Assembly: GCF_001507435.1 (NCBI RefSeq)
Contig: NZ_LMWH01000001.1
Coordinates: 62,001-126,000 of the forward strand
DNA length: 64,000 bases
From: Streptomyces sp. NRRL F-5122
GTDB taxonomy: Bacteria; Actinomycetota; Actinomycetes; Streptomycetales; Streptomycetaceae
Reading direction: 5' to 3'
This document shows, one piece after another, positions 16,606 through 25,216 of this stretch. How positions within the stretch are numbered: the first letter of the stretch is position 1; the number at the start of each line of letters is the position of its first letter. Made by a program: the position numbers and the translations under genes. Below the pieces are notes generated by a model, which made no database searches, was not told the origin of the DNA, and was given only the letters and a program-made list of their open reading frames with translations.

Positions 16606-18039
16606 ATGGATCTCGGCGTGCGCTGGAAGCTGCACGGAGACGGGCACACGCCCGCGCCCGGAGCGGTCGTCCGTCCCGACGAACGGCTCTCCTGGCCCCG
16701 CACGATCGGGCTCGGTGCGCAGCACGTCGTGGCGATGTTCGGGGCGAGTTTTGTGGCGCCCGTGCTCATGGGCCTCGACCCCAACCTCGCGATCATGATG
16801 TCCGGCGTCGCGACCGTCATCTTCCTGCTGGCGACCCGCGGACGGGTGCCCAGCTATCTCGGCTGCTCGCTCTCCTTCGTGGGCGTCGCCGCCGTGATCA
16901 GGGCGCAGGGCGGCACCAGCGCGACCGTGACCGGCGCGGTGCTGGTCGTCGGCGCGGTGTTGTTCCTCGTGGGCCTCGCGGTCCAGCGGTTCGGGGCGCG
17001 GATCATCCATGCCACGATGCCGCCGATCGTGACCGGCGCGGTCGTCATGCTGATCGGGTTCAACCTCGCCCCGGTGACCGCCTCGACGTACTGGCCGCAG
17101 GACCAGTGGACCGCGCTGCCGGTCATGCTGTTCACCGGGCTGGCCGTGGTGTGCCTGCGCGGCTTCTGGTCCCGGATCGCGATCTTCCTGGGGCTGGTCT
17201 TCGGCTACGGCCTCTCGTGGGTGTGCGACCGGGCCTTCGGGAAGATCCACTCGGTGGACGCCGGCGGGAAGCTCACCGACCGCTGGCGCCTCGACCTGTC
17301 GGGCGTCGGCAGGGCGGACTGGATCGGCCTGCCCCATTTCCACGGACCGTCCTTCCAGTGGTCCGCGGTGCTGGTCGCCCTGCCCGTGGTGATCGCCCTG
17401 GTCGCCGAGAACGCGGGACATGTCAAGGCGGTCGGCGAGATGACGGGGGATCCGCTGGACGACAAGCTGGGCACGGCCATCTCCGCCGACGGCGTCGCGT
17501 CCGTGCTCTCGACCGCGGTCGGCGGCCCGCCCAACACGACGTACTCCGAGAACATCGGCGTGATGGCGGCCACCCGCGTCTACTCGACCGCCGCCTACTG
17601 GGCCGCCGCCGGCTTCGCCCTGCTCTTCGGTGTCTGCCCCAAGTTCGGGGCCGTCGTGGCCGCGATACCCGGCGGGGTGCTCGGCGGGATCACCGTCATC
17701 CTGTACGGAATGATCGGCCTGCTCGGCGCGCAGATCTGGATCAACTCCAAGGTGGACCTGCGCAATCCGCTGAACCTGGTGCCGGCCGCGGCGGGCATCA
17801 TCATCGGCGTCGGCAACGTCAGCCTGAAGTTCGGCGACAGCTTCTCGCTGAGCGGTATCGCCCTGGGCACGCTGGTCGTCATCACCGGCTATCACGCGCT
17901 GCGGGCGATGGCCCCCGCCCACCTCAAGGGGCAGGAGCCGCTGCTGGACTCGGGAACCTCCTCGTACGACGAGGACGGCGACGAAGGCCGTCGGGACGCC
18001 GCCACCGCGCGGGACTCGGACGAGCGCGCCGGCTCGTAG
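16606..18039 (+). CDS. NCS2 uracil/xanthine permease
   Basis: This 477-residue permease of the nucleobase:cation symporter-2 family has about 14 membrane helices. The signature regions are LIGFNLAPV in helix 5, VAENAGHVKAVGE in TM8 (the conserved acidic residue that contacts the base) and the GGPPNTTYSENIGVMAATRV block of TM10. The TM8 sequence resembles UraA-type uracil carriers, so proton-coupled uracil uptake is the best guess. The start at ATG 16606 was preferred over an upstream ATG at 16549 because the N-terminus WKLHGDG is family-like. A charged, acidic tail ends the protein. Confidence 0.88.
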   Translation: MDLGVRWKLHGDGHTPAPGAVVRPDERLSWPRTIGLGAQHVVAMFGASFVAPVLMGLDPNLAIMMSGVATVIFLLATRGRVPSYLGCSLSFVGVAAVIRAQGGTSATVTGAVLVVGAVLFLVGLAVQRFGARIIHATMPPIVTGAVVMLIGFNLAPVTASTYWPQDQWTALPVMLFTGLAVVCLRGFWSRIAIFLGLVFGYGLSWVCDRAFGKIHSVDAGGKLTDRWRLDLSGVGRADWIGLPHFHGPSFQWSAVLVALPVVIALVAENAGHVKAVGEMTGDPLDDKLGTAISADGVASVLSTAVGGPPNTTYSENIGVMAATRVYSTAAYWAAAGFALLFGVCPKFGAVVAAIPGGVLGGITVILYGMIGLLGAQIWINSKVDLRNPLNLVPAAAGIIIGVGNVSLKFGDSFSLSGIALGTLVVITGYHALRAMAPAHLKGQEPLLDSGTSSYDEDGDEGRRDAATARDSDERAGS

Positions 18040-18273
18040 TCGCTCCCGGACCCGGAACCCGGGGCTGCGCAGGCGCGCGGCCGGACGCTGCGGGCCGGAC
18101 GGCACCGGTTGGGCCGGAGCGACAGGAGGTGCGCCACCCGGTCCGCGGGCGCACCCAGGTGCCGCCCGGCCCAGGCCCTGTCCCCCACCTGGACCACCGG
18201 CGCGTTCCCCCGTTCCGGCGAAGCCCGCGGGCCGCCGGCCCCTGGGCCGGGCGCGGCCTGCGACTCTGCCCCC

Positions 18274-18948
18274 ATGGTCCGGTTGGAGCAGTACACCACC
18301 TCGGTCGACACGGTCGTCTCACGTATGCGCGCGCTCGACGAGGCATGGCCCGAGCACGACGGCGTCGCAGTCTTCAACCGCGTCTACCTTGCCGTCACCG
18401 AGGAGGTCGACCGCCGTCTGGACGCAGGGGACTTCCCCGACGCACGGGCCGCGAGCACGCTGGACGTCCGGTTCGCCGAGCGGTACCTGTCCGTCGCCGA
18501 GGAGGGGTCCCGACCGGCCTGCTGGCGGCCGTTGTTCCAGTTCCGGCGCCATCCGGGGGTGCGTCCGGTGCAGTTCGCGCTCGCCGGCATCAACGCGCAC
18601 ATCGGGCACGACCTCGCCCTCGCCGTCGTCGACGCCTGTCGCACGCTCGGCTGTGAACCGGGTGATCTCGAGGACGAGTTCGATCGTGTCGGGATCGTGC
18701 TCCTGTCGCTGGAGGAACGCATCCGCGAGGACCTGATGCCCGGCCCCGATCTGCTCCAGGTCGCCGACCCCCTCACCCATCTGCTCGGCGCCTGGAGCCT
18801 GGAGCGGGCGCGCGAGGCCGCCTGGTCCGCGGGGCGCGCCCTGTGGGCGCTGCGGGAACTTCCCGACCTGGCGGACGAGTTCGCCGGCCGGCTGGACGCG
18901 GCGGTGGGATTCGCCGGCCGGATCCTGCTCACCCCGCTCCCCGGATGA
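18274..18948 (+). CDS. DUF5995 family protein
   Basis: A 224-residue, all-helical soluble protein with VDTVVSRMRALDEAWPEHDGVAVFNRVYLAVTEEV split around the HDGV turn and FALAGINAHIGHDLALAV, the conserved NAHI-x-HDL block of DUF5995. The family is common in Actinobacteria, and the conserved His/Asp residues hint at a metal site, but no function is known to me. The ATG at 18274 has no clear ribosome-binding site; a few upstream in-frame codons are possible but not family-like. It stands alone between the permease and the F420 oxidoreductase. Confidence 0.75.
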   Translation: MVRLEQYTTSVDTVVSRMRALDEAWPEHDGVAVFNRVYLAVTEEVDRRLDAGDFPDARAASTLDVRFAERYLSVAEEGSRPACWRPLFQFRRHPGVRPVQFALAGINAHIGHDLALAVVDACRTLGCEPGDLEDEFDRVGIVLLSLEERIREDLMPGPDLLQVADPLTHLLGAWSLERAREAAWSAGRALWALRELPDLADEFAGRLDAAVGFAGRILLTPLPG

Positions 18949-19039
18949 TCCGGCCGGTTCTCGCCTGTCGCACGCGCAACCCCCGCACCGCGGTCGTACG
19001 TTGAACAAGCTGCACATCCAAGGCGAAGGAGCGACAGGT

Positions 19040-19969
19040 ATGGCGACCCGGCTCGGACTCGGCCTCCCCCAGAACAAGCAGTACGACATCGGGCGCGATG
19101 TGCCCGACGTGGCACGCGCCGCCGAGGAGATGGGCTACGAGAGTCTGTGGGTGTACGAGCGGGCCCTGTTCCCGCTGGACTCCTCCCAGGGCCTGTACGA
19201 CGTCGAGGGACTGCCCTGGCCCGAGTCCTACCGGGGGGTGGCCGAGCCGCTGGTGACGCTCACCCTGGCCGCGGCCGCCACCCGCCGCGCCCGGCTCGGG
19301 ACGAGTGTGCTGGTGGCCCCCCTGCACGTGCCCTTCCAGCTCGCGAAGGCGTTCGCCACCCTGGACGCGGCGTCCGGCGGCCGGGTCGTGGCGGGCTTCG
19401 GCACGGGCTGGTCCCTGGACGAGTACGCGGCGGCGGCGGTCCGCCCCTTCGAACAGCGCGGCAAGGCGCTGGACGAGGTGATCGACGTCTGCCGCGCGGT
19501 ATGGGGAGCGGACCCGGTCTCCTACGAGGGCACGGTCACGAAGCTCTCGTCCGTGGCCGTCGCACCCAAGCCCGCCCGGCCGATCCCGATCCTGCTGGCC
19601 GCGAGCAACAGCAGGGCACTGCGGCGGCTTGTCGACAAGGCCGACGGCTGGCTCCCGGTCTCCGCGGGCGCCGAGCGCATCGCCGCGCAGTGGCGCGAGC
19701 TGCAGGACCTGGCCGCCGAGCGAGGCCGGGTCACACCGCTCCAGTCGGTGCTGCGCGTCAACGCCTCCTACTCCGCCAAGGCCTACGACGGCGCGGACCG
19801 CGCTCTCTTCCAGGGCGACGTCGACCAGATCGTGGAGGACCTGGTCGCCCATGCCGCGGTCGGCCTGGACGAGATCCTGATCGACCTGCAGACCTCGGCG
19901 CGGGACGCCGAGGAGCTCAAGGACGTGGCCGCGGCGGTCTACACGGCGGCCCGGGCGGCCGGCGTCTGA
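19040..19969 (+). CDS. LLM-class F420-dependent oxidoreductase
   Basis: A 309-residue luciferase-like TIM barrel of the F420/flavin-dependent group. Visible are the N-terminal GLGLPQNK, SLWVYERALFP, the cofactor strand ARLGTSVLVAPLH, and GGRVVAGFGTGWSLDEY followed by PIPILLAASN. The enzyme would transfer hydride between F420 (or FMN) and a small organic substrate in the cytoplasm; the substrate is unknown. The ATG at 19040 has AAGGAG 8 nt upstream. It is monocistronic and ends at a 13-bp hairpin. Confidence 0.88.
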   Translation: MATRLGLGLPQNKQYDIGRDVPDVARAAEEMGYESLWVYERALFPLDSSQGLYDVEGLPWPESYRGVAEPLVTLTLAAAATRRARLGTSVLVAPLHVPFQLAKAFATLDAASGGRVVAGFGTGWSLDEYAAAAVRPFEQRGKALDEVIDVCRAVWGADPVSYEGTVTKLSSVAVAPKPARPIPILLAASNSRALRRLVDKADGWLPVSAGAERIAAQWRELQDLAAERGRVTPLQSVLRVNASYSAKAYDGADRALFQGDVDQIVEDLVAHAAVGLDEILIDLQTSARDAEELKDVAAAVYTAARAAGV

Positions 19970-19973
19970 TCCC

Positions 19974-20002
19974 GGCGGGCGGCCGGGATCCGGCCGCCCG
20001 CC
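19974..20002. terminator. Bidirectional terminator
   Basis: A perfect 13-bp stem centred on GGATCC, 4 bp after the oxidoreductase stop and 25 bp before the end of the facing davB. Confidence 0.75.
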
Positions 20003-20027
20003 CCTGTGGGCCCGATGCCGGAGCGCC

Positions 20028-21725
20028 TCAGTCCTCCGGCAGCTCCACCGGCGCGATCTCGTCGTACACGTCACCGGGGCCGGGGTTGGACGGGTCGGTC
20101 CCGCCACCGAAGTGGTGCATGACGCCCCACACGGCGTTGAGCGCGGTCTGCACCGCGCCCTCCGCCCAGCCGGCCGTCCAGGAGATGTCGTCGCCGGCGA
20201 GGAAGATGCCCCGCTTCCCGTCGGGCAGCCGGTCCTGCATGAAGTGCGTGAACAGGCGCCGCTGGTAGCGGTAGTGACCGGGCAGGTTCGCCTTGAACGC
20301 ACCCATGAAGTAGGGCTCGTTCTCCCAGGAGACCGTCACCGGGTTGCCGATGATGTGCTTCCTGATGTCGACCTTCGGGTAGATCTCGCCGAGCGACTTC
20401 AGCATCACCTCCATCCGCTCGTTCGCGGACAGCGGCAACCACTTCAGGCTGTCGTCGCACCAGGTGTAGGACAGGCAGATCACGGCCGGCCGGTCCGGGC
20501 CGTCGTCCAGCAGATAGGTCCCGCGGGTCATCCGGTCGGTGAGTGTCATCGACATCACGTCACGGCCGGTCTCCTCGTCCTTGTCCAGCCAGAACGGCCG
20601 GTCCACGGGCACGAAGAGCTTGCTGGACTCCATGTAGTGCGTGCGCTCGATCGCCGTCCAGTGGTCGATCGGGAACAGGGCGTCGTCGCAGGCGATCTTG
20701 GACAGCAGCATCCAGGACTGGGCCGTGAAGACCGCCGCCCGGTAGGTGCGGATGCGGCCCTTCGCGTCGGTGACCGTGATCCGGTCGCCCGCGGTGCGGT
20801 GCAGCCGGGTCACGGCGGGGCGCGGTTCGCCGCTCTCGTGCAGGGACCGCAGGGACGTCCCGTAGGGCCAGTGCACGATCTTCTGCGGCTCGCGCTCCCA
20901 CAGGCGCAGCGGCAGCTGCTGGGAGCCGCCGACGATCCCGCGGTGGTGGTCGTCGGCCTCGGTGTAGACGACGCGCAGGATCTCCAGGATGGAGTTGGGG
21001 AAGTCGGTGTCCCAGCCGCCGGTACCGAAGCCGACCTGCCCGAAGATCTCCCGGTGCCGGAAGGACTTGAAGGCCTCGGAGTCGCAGAGGAAGCCGTAGA
21101 AGGTCTGGTTGTCGAGCTTCTCGACGAGCCCGGACCAGATCTCCCGGATGCGCCGCACGTCGCGCTCGCGCATGGCCCGGTTCATGTCGGAGAAGTCGGC
21201 GCCCTCCTCCAGGCAGGCGTTCCACGCGTCGGCCACGTCGCGGTACACCTGCGGCAGGTCGTCGAGCGTCTCCGCGTAGTGGCTCTCGCCCTTCAGGTCG
21301 ACGACGGTCGACGGGGTCGCCTCGGCGAGCGGGTTGGGAAACGGCGCGGTCTCGAGCCCGGCCAGGTCGATGTAGTGCTGCAGGGCCGTGGAGGACGGCG
21401 GGAAGCGCATGGCGCCCATCTCCGCGGTCAGCGAGGGGTCGCAGCCTTCGAAGCCGACGGTGCGCAGCCTGCCGCCGATCCGGTCGGCCTCGTACACGAC
21501 GGGCTTGAGGCCCATCTTCATCAGCTCGTAGGCGGCGACGATGCCGGACAGGCCGCCGCCGATGACCGCCACCTCGGTTCCGTGCTCGGTCGCCGGTATC
21601 TGGCCGAGGCCCGCCGGGTGGGCGAGGAAGTCGTCGTACGCGAAGGGGAAGTCCGGCCCGAACATGGTGATCGGCGGTTGCTGCCCGTCGGTGTGCTGGG
21701 CGGCGTTGGGCACCGTGGACGTCAT
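20028..21725 (-). CDS. davB: L-lysine 2-monooxygenase
   Basis: DavB oxidatively decarboxylates lysine to 5-aminopentanamide using FAD and O2. At 565 residues it matches the length of Pseudomonas DavB and shares its layout. The N-terminal PITMFGPDFPFAYDDFL precedes the dinucleotide fold VIGGGLSGIVAAYEL (about 54-68), EMGAMRFPPSSTALQHY, FGQVGFGTGGWDTDFPNS and the C-terminal FAD loop GIFLAGDDISWTAGWAEGA. These blocks separate it from general tryptophan or monoamine oxidases. It lies 45 nt behind davA, which encodes the next enzyme. AAGGAG precedes the ATG. Confidence 0.88.
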   Translation of the reverse strand: MTSTVPNAAQHTDGQQPPITMFGPDFPFAYDDFLAHPAGLGQIPATEHGTEVAVIGGGLSGIVAAYELMKMGLKPVVYEADRIGGRLRTVGFEGCDPSLTAEMGAMRFPPSSTALQHYIDLAGLETAPFPNPLAEATPSTVVDLKGESHYAETLDDLPQVYRDVADAWNACLEEGADFSDMNRAMRERDVRRIREIWSGLVEKLDNQTFYGFLCDSEAFKSFRHREIFGQVGFGTGGWDTDFPNSILEILRVVYTEADDHHRGIVGGSQQLPLRLWEREPQKIVHWPYGTSLRSLHESGEPRPAVTRLHRTAGDRITVTDAKGRIRTYRAAVFTAQSWMLLSKIACDDALFPIDHWTAIERTHYMESSKLFVPVDRPFWLDKDEETGRDVMSMTLTDRMTRGTYLLDDGPDRPAVICLSYTWCDDSLKWLPLSANERMEVMLKSLGEIYPKVDIRKHIIGNPVTVSWENEPYFMGAFKANLPGHYRYQRRLFTHFMQDRLPDGKRGIFLAGDDISWTAGWAEGAVQTALNAVWGVMHHFGGGTDPSNPGPGDVYDEIAPVELPED

Positions 21726-21770
21726 GGGGCGGGGACTCCTTGCGCGGAAGGTACTCGGTGGGACTGAGGG

Positions 21771-22559
21771 TCAGACGAGGGACCCGTAGAGGCCGGGGCG
21801 CCGGTCCTTGAGGTACGGGTTCGCCGCACGGGACTCGGCCAGACGGGCGGGGTCGACGTCGGCGAGGACGAGCTCCTCGACGCGGCCGGCGCGGACCCGG
21901 GCGATCCCGTCGGGGCCGGCGAGCGTGGAGAGTCCGACGAACTCGAACTCCCCCTCCTGGCCGACGCGGTTGACGTACGCCACGTACATCTGGTTCTCGA
22001 AGGCCCGCACCGGGACGAGGGACTCGGCGACGAACTGGAAGGGGTGCATCTGGGCCGTCGGGACCAGGAGGAGGTCGGTGCCGGCCAGAGCGTGGGCGCG
22101 GACGTTCTCCGGGAACTCCACGTCGTAGCAGATCATCAGTCCGACCCGCAGGCCGTGCAGCTCGGCCTGGACGACCGGCACGTCGCCCGGCGTGAAGTGG
22201 TCGCGCTCGAAGCAGCCGAAGAGGTGGGTCTTGCGGTAGTTCGCCAGACGGTCGCCGTCGGCGGACAGCAGCTGGGCGGAGTTGAAGACGCTCTCGCCGT
22301 CCCGCTCGGGGTAGCCGTAGGCGATCGCCAGACCGTGCGTGGAGGCGATCTCCGCGACGGCGTCGGCGGAGTCCCCGTCGGCGGGCTCGGCGAGGCGCAC
22401 GATGTCGCCGCCGATCGCGTAACCGGTGAGGAACAGCTCCGGCGCGACGAGCAGTCCCGCGCCCGCGGCGGCCGCCCGGCCCGCGGCCTCGTCGAGGACC
22501 TTGAGGTTCTCGAGGACCGAGCCGGGGCGTCCGGAGCTCTGGAGCAGGGCGGTGCGCAT
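21771..22559 (-). CDS. davA: 5-aminopentanamidase
   Basis: DavA is a nitrilase-superfamily amidase that hydrolyses 5-aminopentanamide, the DavB product, to 5-aminopentanoate and ammonia. The 262-residue protein has the complete Glu-Lys-Cys triad: E41 (VAPELFLTGY), K110 (ANYRKTHLFG) and C144 (LMICYDVEFPEN). The start at ATG 22559 was chosen because RTALLQSSG is the family N-terminus. Pairing with davB in one operon fixes the likely substrate. The 5-aminovalerate transaminase and glutarate semialdehyde dehydrogenase needed next are not in this window. Confidence 0.86.
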   Translation of the reverse strand: MRTALLQSSGRPGSVLENLKVLDEAAGRAAAAGAGLLVAPELFLTGYAIGGDIVRLAEPADGDSADAVAEIASTHGLAIAYGYPERDGESVFNSAQLLSADGDRLANYRKTHLFGCFERDHFTPGDVPVVQAELHGLRVGLMICYDVEFPENVRAHALAGTDLLLVPTAQMHPFQFVAESLVPVRAFENQMYVAYVNRVGQEGEFEFVGLSTLAGPDGIARVRAGRVEELVLADVDPARLAESRAANPYLKDRRPGLYGSLV

Positions 22560-22601
22560 GCGTGGTCTCCACCGGTACCGAAGAGTGTTGGGGGGTCGCA
22601 T

Positions 22602-23385
22602 AGACGGTACGGTCGGCGCCCTTGACCGGACAAGGAGGAGCCGTTGCGCGCCGGTGCGCGGATCATTGCGTCCGCAGGGGGCACGGCGGCGATTCGTTGC
22701 GCGCCCTGCCGGGCGCCTTTCGGAGCGCTGAGGCGCAGGTCACAGCGGTGTTCCTACGGCTCCCACCGCCGCTCCGCGATCTCCCGCGGCTCCGTGCCGC
22801 CCCGCGACGCCCGTCGAGGAGGATCGATGTGCACCGGACTCGCCTCCGCCAGGCCACCGAGCCGTACGCGTACGACGGTGCGGGGCGATCCGCGTCCACG
22901 GCGAGCTCGGCGACCGGCCGCGCCCCACGGCCGAGGAGGCCGAGCAGACCGTTGACGCACCGTCGGCCCGTTCTCGTCCTCGCACCGGTGCTCGTCGCTC
23001 GCCGGTGGATCAGGGGCCCTCGGGGCCGGCGGCCGACGGAAGGCCGCGTCCGGGTGGCGGCCGACGCGGCGGACGCACGGCGCCGTCGCGTGCGCGAGCC
23101 GCCCGACGCCGGTCTGCGCCTCCCTCGGCACGGGCGGACGGCTGCCGTCGCCGGCCGGGGTGAGAGGGAGAGTCACCGGCCGGGGTACCGAAGAGGCGGG
23201 CGTCGTCGGACATACCGTCGTCTGCCGCACCTCCCCCGCCTCGTCCCGGGCTCCACGTCCCCGGCCCGGCGACCGCGGCGGCAGCACCCCGTCGCCGTGC
23301 GGCCGTGCGGGGACCGGCACGGCGTGACCCCGATGCCGTGCCGGGCGGTCGGCCGTTCGACGACGTGGAGCTCCGAGCCGGAGGA
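22602..23385. other. 784-bp region without a confident gene; candidate small ORF
   Basis: The left end should hold the davAB promoter; it contains repeats of TTGCGC/GTGCGC (about 22644-22710) reminiscent of Lrp-type half sites. The only reading with an excellent ribosome-binding site is a 42-codon plus-strand ORF at 22827-22955 (GAGGAGG, 4 nt, ATG; protein begins MCTGLASARPPSRTRTT, very Arg-rich). A 67-codon minus-strand ORF at 23010-23213 begins MSDDARLFGTPAGD but then turns Arg/Pro-rich. Neither resembles a known family; the region looks like decayed coding DNA. Confidence 0.4.
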
Positions 23386-24891
23386 TCAGTCGCCGTGGGA
23401 CACGGTGAACGTCGTGATCACCGCCGCGTGGTCGGAGGGCCAGGCGTTGCCGGACACGTCGGGCCAGGGCCGCGGATCGCCGCTGACGAAGGTGCGTGAG
23501 TCGAGCACCTCGAGACCCCGGTGCAGGACGTAGTCGATCCGGTCCTGCGGTTCGGGGCGTCCGCTGCCGTCCTCGTGCACCGGGTGGATCGGCGACCAGG
23601 TGTGGCCGGGGTCGGCGGCCGGGTCCGGACGCGCCTCGCGATAGGAGTCGCCGAAGCCCGCCTCCTCGGCCGCCCTCGTCACCGGCCACGCGACGTCGGG
23701 CCAGTCCAGATGGGAGGGGCAGTTGAAGTCGCCCATGAGCACGACCGGCACTCCGTCGTCGGACGACTCCTCGATCCACCGCAGGGCCCCCTGCATCTGC
23801 GCGAGTCGGACCTCTTCGTGGGCGATGAGCCGGTCCGCCGGGAGCCCGTCGAAGACGGACTCGTAGGGGCCGTACGGCGTGTAGTGCAGGTGGGCCGTCC
23901 AGATGTCGACCTCCCGACCGGGGGCGATCCGGATCCGGACCCCCGCCGCACCGTAGAAGCCCACGTCCGGGTCGCCGAAGCGGCGGGTGATCGGATGGCG
24001 GCTGATGATGCCGAGGTTCTCGCCGGCCCGGTGGTGGTACCAGCCGAGGGCGTCGGCGAGTTCCTGGGCCGCGATGCCCCCGGTCTCCTGAAGGCCGACG
24101 ACGTCCGCGCCGCTCTCCGCGATCGCCTTGAGCTGCTTGGCCCGGTGGTCGTCGACCGGGGTGCCGCCGAGCCAGAGGTTCCAGCTCATCACAGGGAGTA
24201 CCTGCCCTGTCGTTCGATCGGCCGTCTCTGCGGCGGCCATGGCACGCAGGTCCTCCGGCGTGACCCCGGCGAGGCTCGCCCGCACCGTACGGCCGGGCGC
24301 CGCGTCGATCGGCGCGAGCGAGGGCACCGCGAGCACCACGCACCCGGCCGCCTCGGCCGACGAGACGCCGGTGTGGGTGTCCTCCACGGCCACGCAGGCC
24401 GCAGGGTCGACGCCGAGGGCGCGGCAGGCCGCGAGATAGGGGGCGGGGTCGGGCTTGGTGCGGTCGGTGTCGTCGGCGGTGACGGAGACCGCGAAGCGCC
24501 CGGCCCCGAGCGCCTCGAGCACCGTGTCCGCGACGGTCCGGGGAGAGGCGGTGACCAGCGCGGTGGGCACGCCGTCGCGGGCGAGGGCGTCCAGCAGGTC
24601 AAGGGCGCCGGGGCGCGGGACGATGCCGGCCCGGACGCGGCCGACGAACTCCTGGTGCAGCCGCTCGGCGAGCTCGGCGGCCGAGGCGCCCGTGGTCGCG
24701 GCGAGCCACTCGGCGGTGTGCTCCACCGGACGGCCGAGCACCTCGGGCTGGTCCGCCTCGGTGAGAGGCCGCTCGGCGACGTGTTCCACCGCCTCCCACC
24801 ACTGCCGCTCGGTGTCGACGAGCGTGCCGTCCATATCGAACAGGACCGCCTGCAGCGGGGTGCCGGAAACGTGGCCGACAAGGCTCTTCAC
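23386..24891 (-). CDS. HAD phosphatase fused to EEP-family phosphodiesterase
   Basis: A 501-residue two-domain fusion. Residues 1-215 are a beta-phosphoglucomutase-like HAD hydrolase: nucleophile motif LFDMDGTLVDT (D18/D20), TKPDP with the motif III lysine near 145, and motif IV VEDTHTG near 169. Residues 230-500 are an endonuclease/exonuclease/phosphatase fold with the full metal site: N238, E269 (LQETGG), H335 (TAHLHY), D388/N390 (MGDFNCPSH) and the C-terminal SDH near 486. EEP enzymes cleave phosphodiesters, HAD enzymes remove phosphate from monoesters, so the fusion could do both in sequence. There is no signal peptide. The GTG at 24891 is preferred over a TTG one codon upstream. Confidence 0.85.
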   Translation of the reverse strand: MKSLVGHVSGTPLQAVLFDMDGTLVDTERQWWEAVEHVAERPLTEADQPEVLGRPVEHTAEWLAATTGASAAELAERLHQEFVGRVRAGIVPRPGALDLLDALARDGVPTALVTASPRTVADTVLEALGAGRFAVSVTADDTDRTKPDPAPYLAACRALGVDPAACVAVEDTHTGVSSAEAAGCVVLAVPSLAPIDAAPGRTVRASLAGVTPEDLRAMAAAETADRTTGQVLPVMSWNLWLGGTPVDDHRAKQLKAIAESGADVVGLQETGGIAAQELADALGWYHHRAGENLGIISRHPITRRFGDPDVGFYGAAGVRIRIAPGREVDIWTAHLHYTPYGPYESVFDGLPADRLIAHEEVRLAQMQGALRWIEESSDDGVPVVLMGDFNCPSHLDWPDVAWPVTRAAEEAGFGDSYREARPDPAADPGHTWSPIHPVHEDGSGRPEPQDRIDYVLHRGLEVLDSRTFVSGDPRPWPDVSGNAWPSDHAAVITTFTVSHGD

Positions 24892-25147
24892 CAAGACATT
24901 CTCTTTCTTCTCACCGGACCCGGACGTACACGGGCACGGTCATGGATCGGTTGTCACCCCACCGTTCGGCACGTGTGGGGCGGACGGGCGGACGGCCCCA
25001 CCGAATCGCGGGGTCGTGCGTGCCCTCTCGTTCCCGATCCCGCATTCGGCCGCCAGGCCTACGAGCGGAAGGACGATGTGTTCACGGACAGGACGTCAGG
25101 AAGATCGGAGGATCACCCACCGGTGCATCTGTGACGACCCGGATCGG

Positions 25148-25213
25148 GTGCCGGGCCGAAGGGCCGGCCCGGCACCGGGCGAAGGCCGTCCCGGCCGCAG
25201 ACGGCCGGGACGG
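25148..25213 (-). terminator. Tandem terminator behind the ABC operon
   Basis: A 12-bp stem (CCGTCCCGGCCG/CGGCCGGGACGG, loop CAGA, 25186-25213) begins 3 bp after the ATPase stop. It is followed by a 10-bp stem (GTGCCGGGCC/GGCCCGGCAC, 25148-25175). They separate the importer operon from the HAD/EEP fusion gene, which must then have its own promoter in 24892-25147. Confidence 0.75.
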
Positions 25214-25216
25214 TCC

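Noticed and set aside
20028..21725. Tryptophan 2-monooxygenase (indole-acetamide route)
   Set aside because: The block order and the nitrilase-type rather than amidase-signature partner fit DavB/DavA better than IaaM/IaaH.
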